From assembly GCA_033763635.1 (NCBI GenBank), contig JANRKG010000449.1:1-14923 (forward strand): DNA of 14,923 nt, in the 5' to 3' direction. Position 1 is the first letter of the stretch, and each line of letters begins with the position of its first letter. Positions 13,873 to 14,923 of this stretch are shown piece after piece. This DNA is from JANRKG01 sp033763635 (lineage in GTDB: Bacteria; Cyanobacteriota; Cyanobacteriia; GCF-001939115). The position numbers were made by a program, and so were the translations under genes. The notes beneath the pieces were generated by a model. The model was not told the DNA's origin. It saw nothing but the letters and a program-made list of their open reading frames with translations, and did not search any database.

Positions 13873-14923
13873 ATGGGCAGTCGGGCTTCCACAGGAACGT
13901 GGGGAAATTGGATATAAAAAGCGGTTCCTCCTTCACGGGTGACAGTAAAAGTACCTTCTAATTGTTCAAGGGCCAGATCCTTAACCAGGGAAAGACCCAG
14001 GGATTGAGTATAGTCCCAACTGACGCTTTCTGGTAAGCCCACTCCATTATCCTGGATCAAAAGTTCCACCTGACGATCGGGAAGGGAATGGAGGTGAAGG
14101 TGGATCATACCTAATCGCCCATTCGGAAAGGCATACTTGAGCGCATTCGAGATTAATTCATTAATAATTAATCCACAGGGAATGGCTTGATCGATATTTA
14201 AGATAATTGGGTCAATGTCCATGTCTAATTCGACTGAATTGGGGACCATCTGATAGGACATCAGAAGGCTGGTTGCCAAACTGGGAATGTAATCTGCCAG
14301 GTTAAGGTGCCCTAACTCAGCCGAGAAGTAAAGTTTTTTGTGAATGAGGGACATGGATTCGATGCGGTGCTGGCTTTCCCGGAGGATGTTGATCATGGTT
14401 GGGTCGGTGCTACTTTGGGCTTGAAGTTGGAGCAGTCCTGACACAATCTGCAAATTATTCTTGACCCGGTGGTGGATTTCTTTCAGCAAGATCTCCCGTT
14501 CCGCCAGACTCAGTTTCAGACCCTCCTCTGCACGGCGACGATCGCTCACTTCCTGTTCCAGTTGACGGTTTTGGGCTTCCAGGTTTTGGGAATAATGTTC
14601 TAGCGCCTCATAAAGTTGGGCATTCTCCAATGCGATCGCCGCCTGGGAAGTCAAGACCTGTAATATCATGGCGCGATCGGGTGTAAAGGCATTGAAGATG
14701 AGATTATTTTCCAGATATAAAATTCCAATTAATTTGCCGTGCCCACGAATTGGCATGCAAAGGATAGATTTGGGGCAGTTGGATTGGAAATAGGGATCGT
14801 TGGCAAAGGGGGTTTCCTCGGAGGCATTTCCCAGGACGATTGTTTCCTGTTTGCGGACCACCCATTGCACGATTGGCAGGGGTATTTGATTACTTTCCTC
14901 CAAAGGTGGAGATGGATGTAGGA
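13863..14923 (-). CDS. GAF-HisKA_2 sensor histidine kinase, C-terminal part (5' truncated)
   Basis: The frame is open to the right edge of the window, so the gene starts beyond 14923; the TTG at 14903 is an internal codon. The visible part (about 350 residues) has the end of a GAF domain (PKSILCMPIRGHGKLIGILY up to ALENAQLYEAL), a coiled coil, a HisKA_2 dimerisation region with the phospho-acceptor in LKEIHHRVKNNLQI (H144 or H145 counted from 14903), and HATPase_c with NELISNALKYAF, DNGVGLP and LGLSLV. The GAF segment resembles those in very large cyanobacterial proteins with an N-terminal Ser/Thr kinase, an AAA ATPase and a C-terminal histidine kinase; that is a guess from pattern. It is followed 145 bases downstream by the REC-PAS-kinase gene, its possible partner. 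Confidence 0.88.
   Translation of the reverse strand, partial: LHPSPPLEESNQIPLPIVQWVVRKQETIVLGNASEETPFANDPYFQSNCPKSILCMPIRGHGKLIGILYLENNLIFNAFTPDRAMILQVLTSQAAIALENAQLYEALEHYSQNLEAQNRQLEQEVSDRRRAEEGLKLSLAEREILLKEIHHRVKNNLQIVSGLLQLQAQSSTDPTMINILRESQHRIESMSLIHKKLYFSAELGHLNLADYIPSLATSLLMSYQMVPNSVELDMDIDPIILNIDQAIPCGLIINELISNALKYAFPNGRLGMIHLHLHSLPDRQVELLIQDNGVGLPESVSWDYTQSLGLSLVKDLALEQLEGTFTVTREGGTAFYIQFPHVPVEARLPISE

Overview
The window is cyanobacterial. All-or-nothing signs are the HIP1 octamer GCGATCGC (full copies at 142, 10188 and 14632, with many partial CGATCG cores), a bidirectional NiFe hydrogenase (hox) locus, a CP12 protein, NtcA-type promoters and Nit6803-like proteins. The unbroken order hoxF-U-Y-H...hoxW recalls filamentous, non-heterocystous lineages (Leptolyngbya/Oscillatoria-like). 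That placement is inference; no 16S or marker gene is present.

Region 1 (1-6568, + strand) is a hydrogenase locus. It starts inside hoxF and continues with hoxU, hoxY and hoxH, encoding the diaphorase and hydrogenase subunits of the NAD(P)-linked enzyme. After a 245-bp gap holding a GC-rich inverted repeat comes a tight cassette: a thioredoxin-fold [2Fe-2S] protein, a short PAS protein, a PP2C/SpoIIE-type phosphatase with an extra C-terminal domain, and hoxW, the protease that matures HoxH. The three genes between hoxH and hoxW are not enzyme subunits. They resemble sensor/regulator cassettes known beside [FeFe] hydrogenases of Clostridia, and suggest redox-sensing and Ser/Thr-phosphorylation control of the hydrogenase.

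Region 2 (6569-7106) holds a CP12 gene that has lost three of the four regulatory cysteines, its intrinsic terminator, and then a 160-bp stretch with three consecutive stem-loops, the last a strong terminator. This stretch looks like a small RNA gene.

Region 3 (7107-12155, + strand) is a Nit1C cluster: flavin monooxygenase (nitH), nitrogen-starvation protein of the Sll0783 family (nitB), nitrilase (nitC), radical SAM protein (nitD) and GNAT acetyltransferase (nitE). This family of clusters is linked to nitrogen starvation in cyanobacteria and to cyanide assimilation in other bacteria. nitH and nitB each have a near-ideal NtcA-activated promoter of identical geometry (GTA-N8-TAC, 23 nt, TAATCT). 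The AIR-synthase-like (nitF) and nitG partners are not found next to nitE. A second copy of the region 1 inverted repeat lies between nitB and nitC, and a different short palindrome between nitC and nitD.

Region 4 (12215-14923, - strand) holds two signalling genes, convergent with the nit genes: a receiver-PAS-histidine kinase and the C-terminal part of a large GAF-HisKA_2 sensor kinase that runs off the end of the window.

Stretches without a gene over 300 bases: only 6889-7236, which holds two terminators, the candidate small RNA and the nitH promoter. Shorter gaps: 3831-4075 (repeat, then an AT-richer leader), 8521-8705 (nitB promoter), 9189-9389 (repeat), 10392-10509 (small palindrome), 12156-12214 (nothing recognised) and 13718-13850 (AT-rich, no clear promoter).
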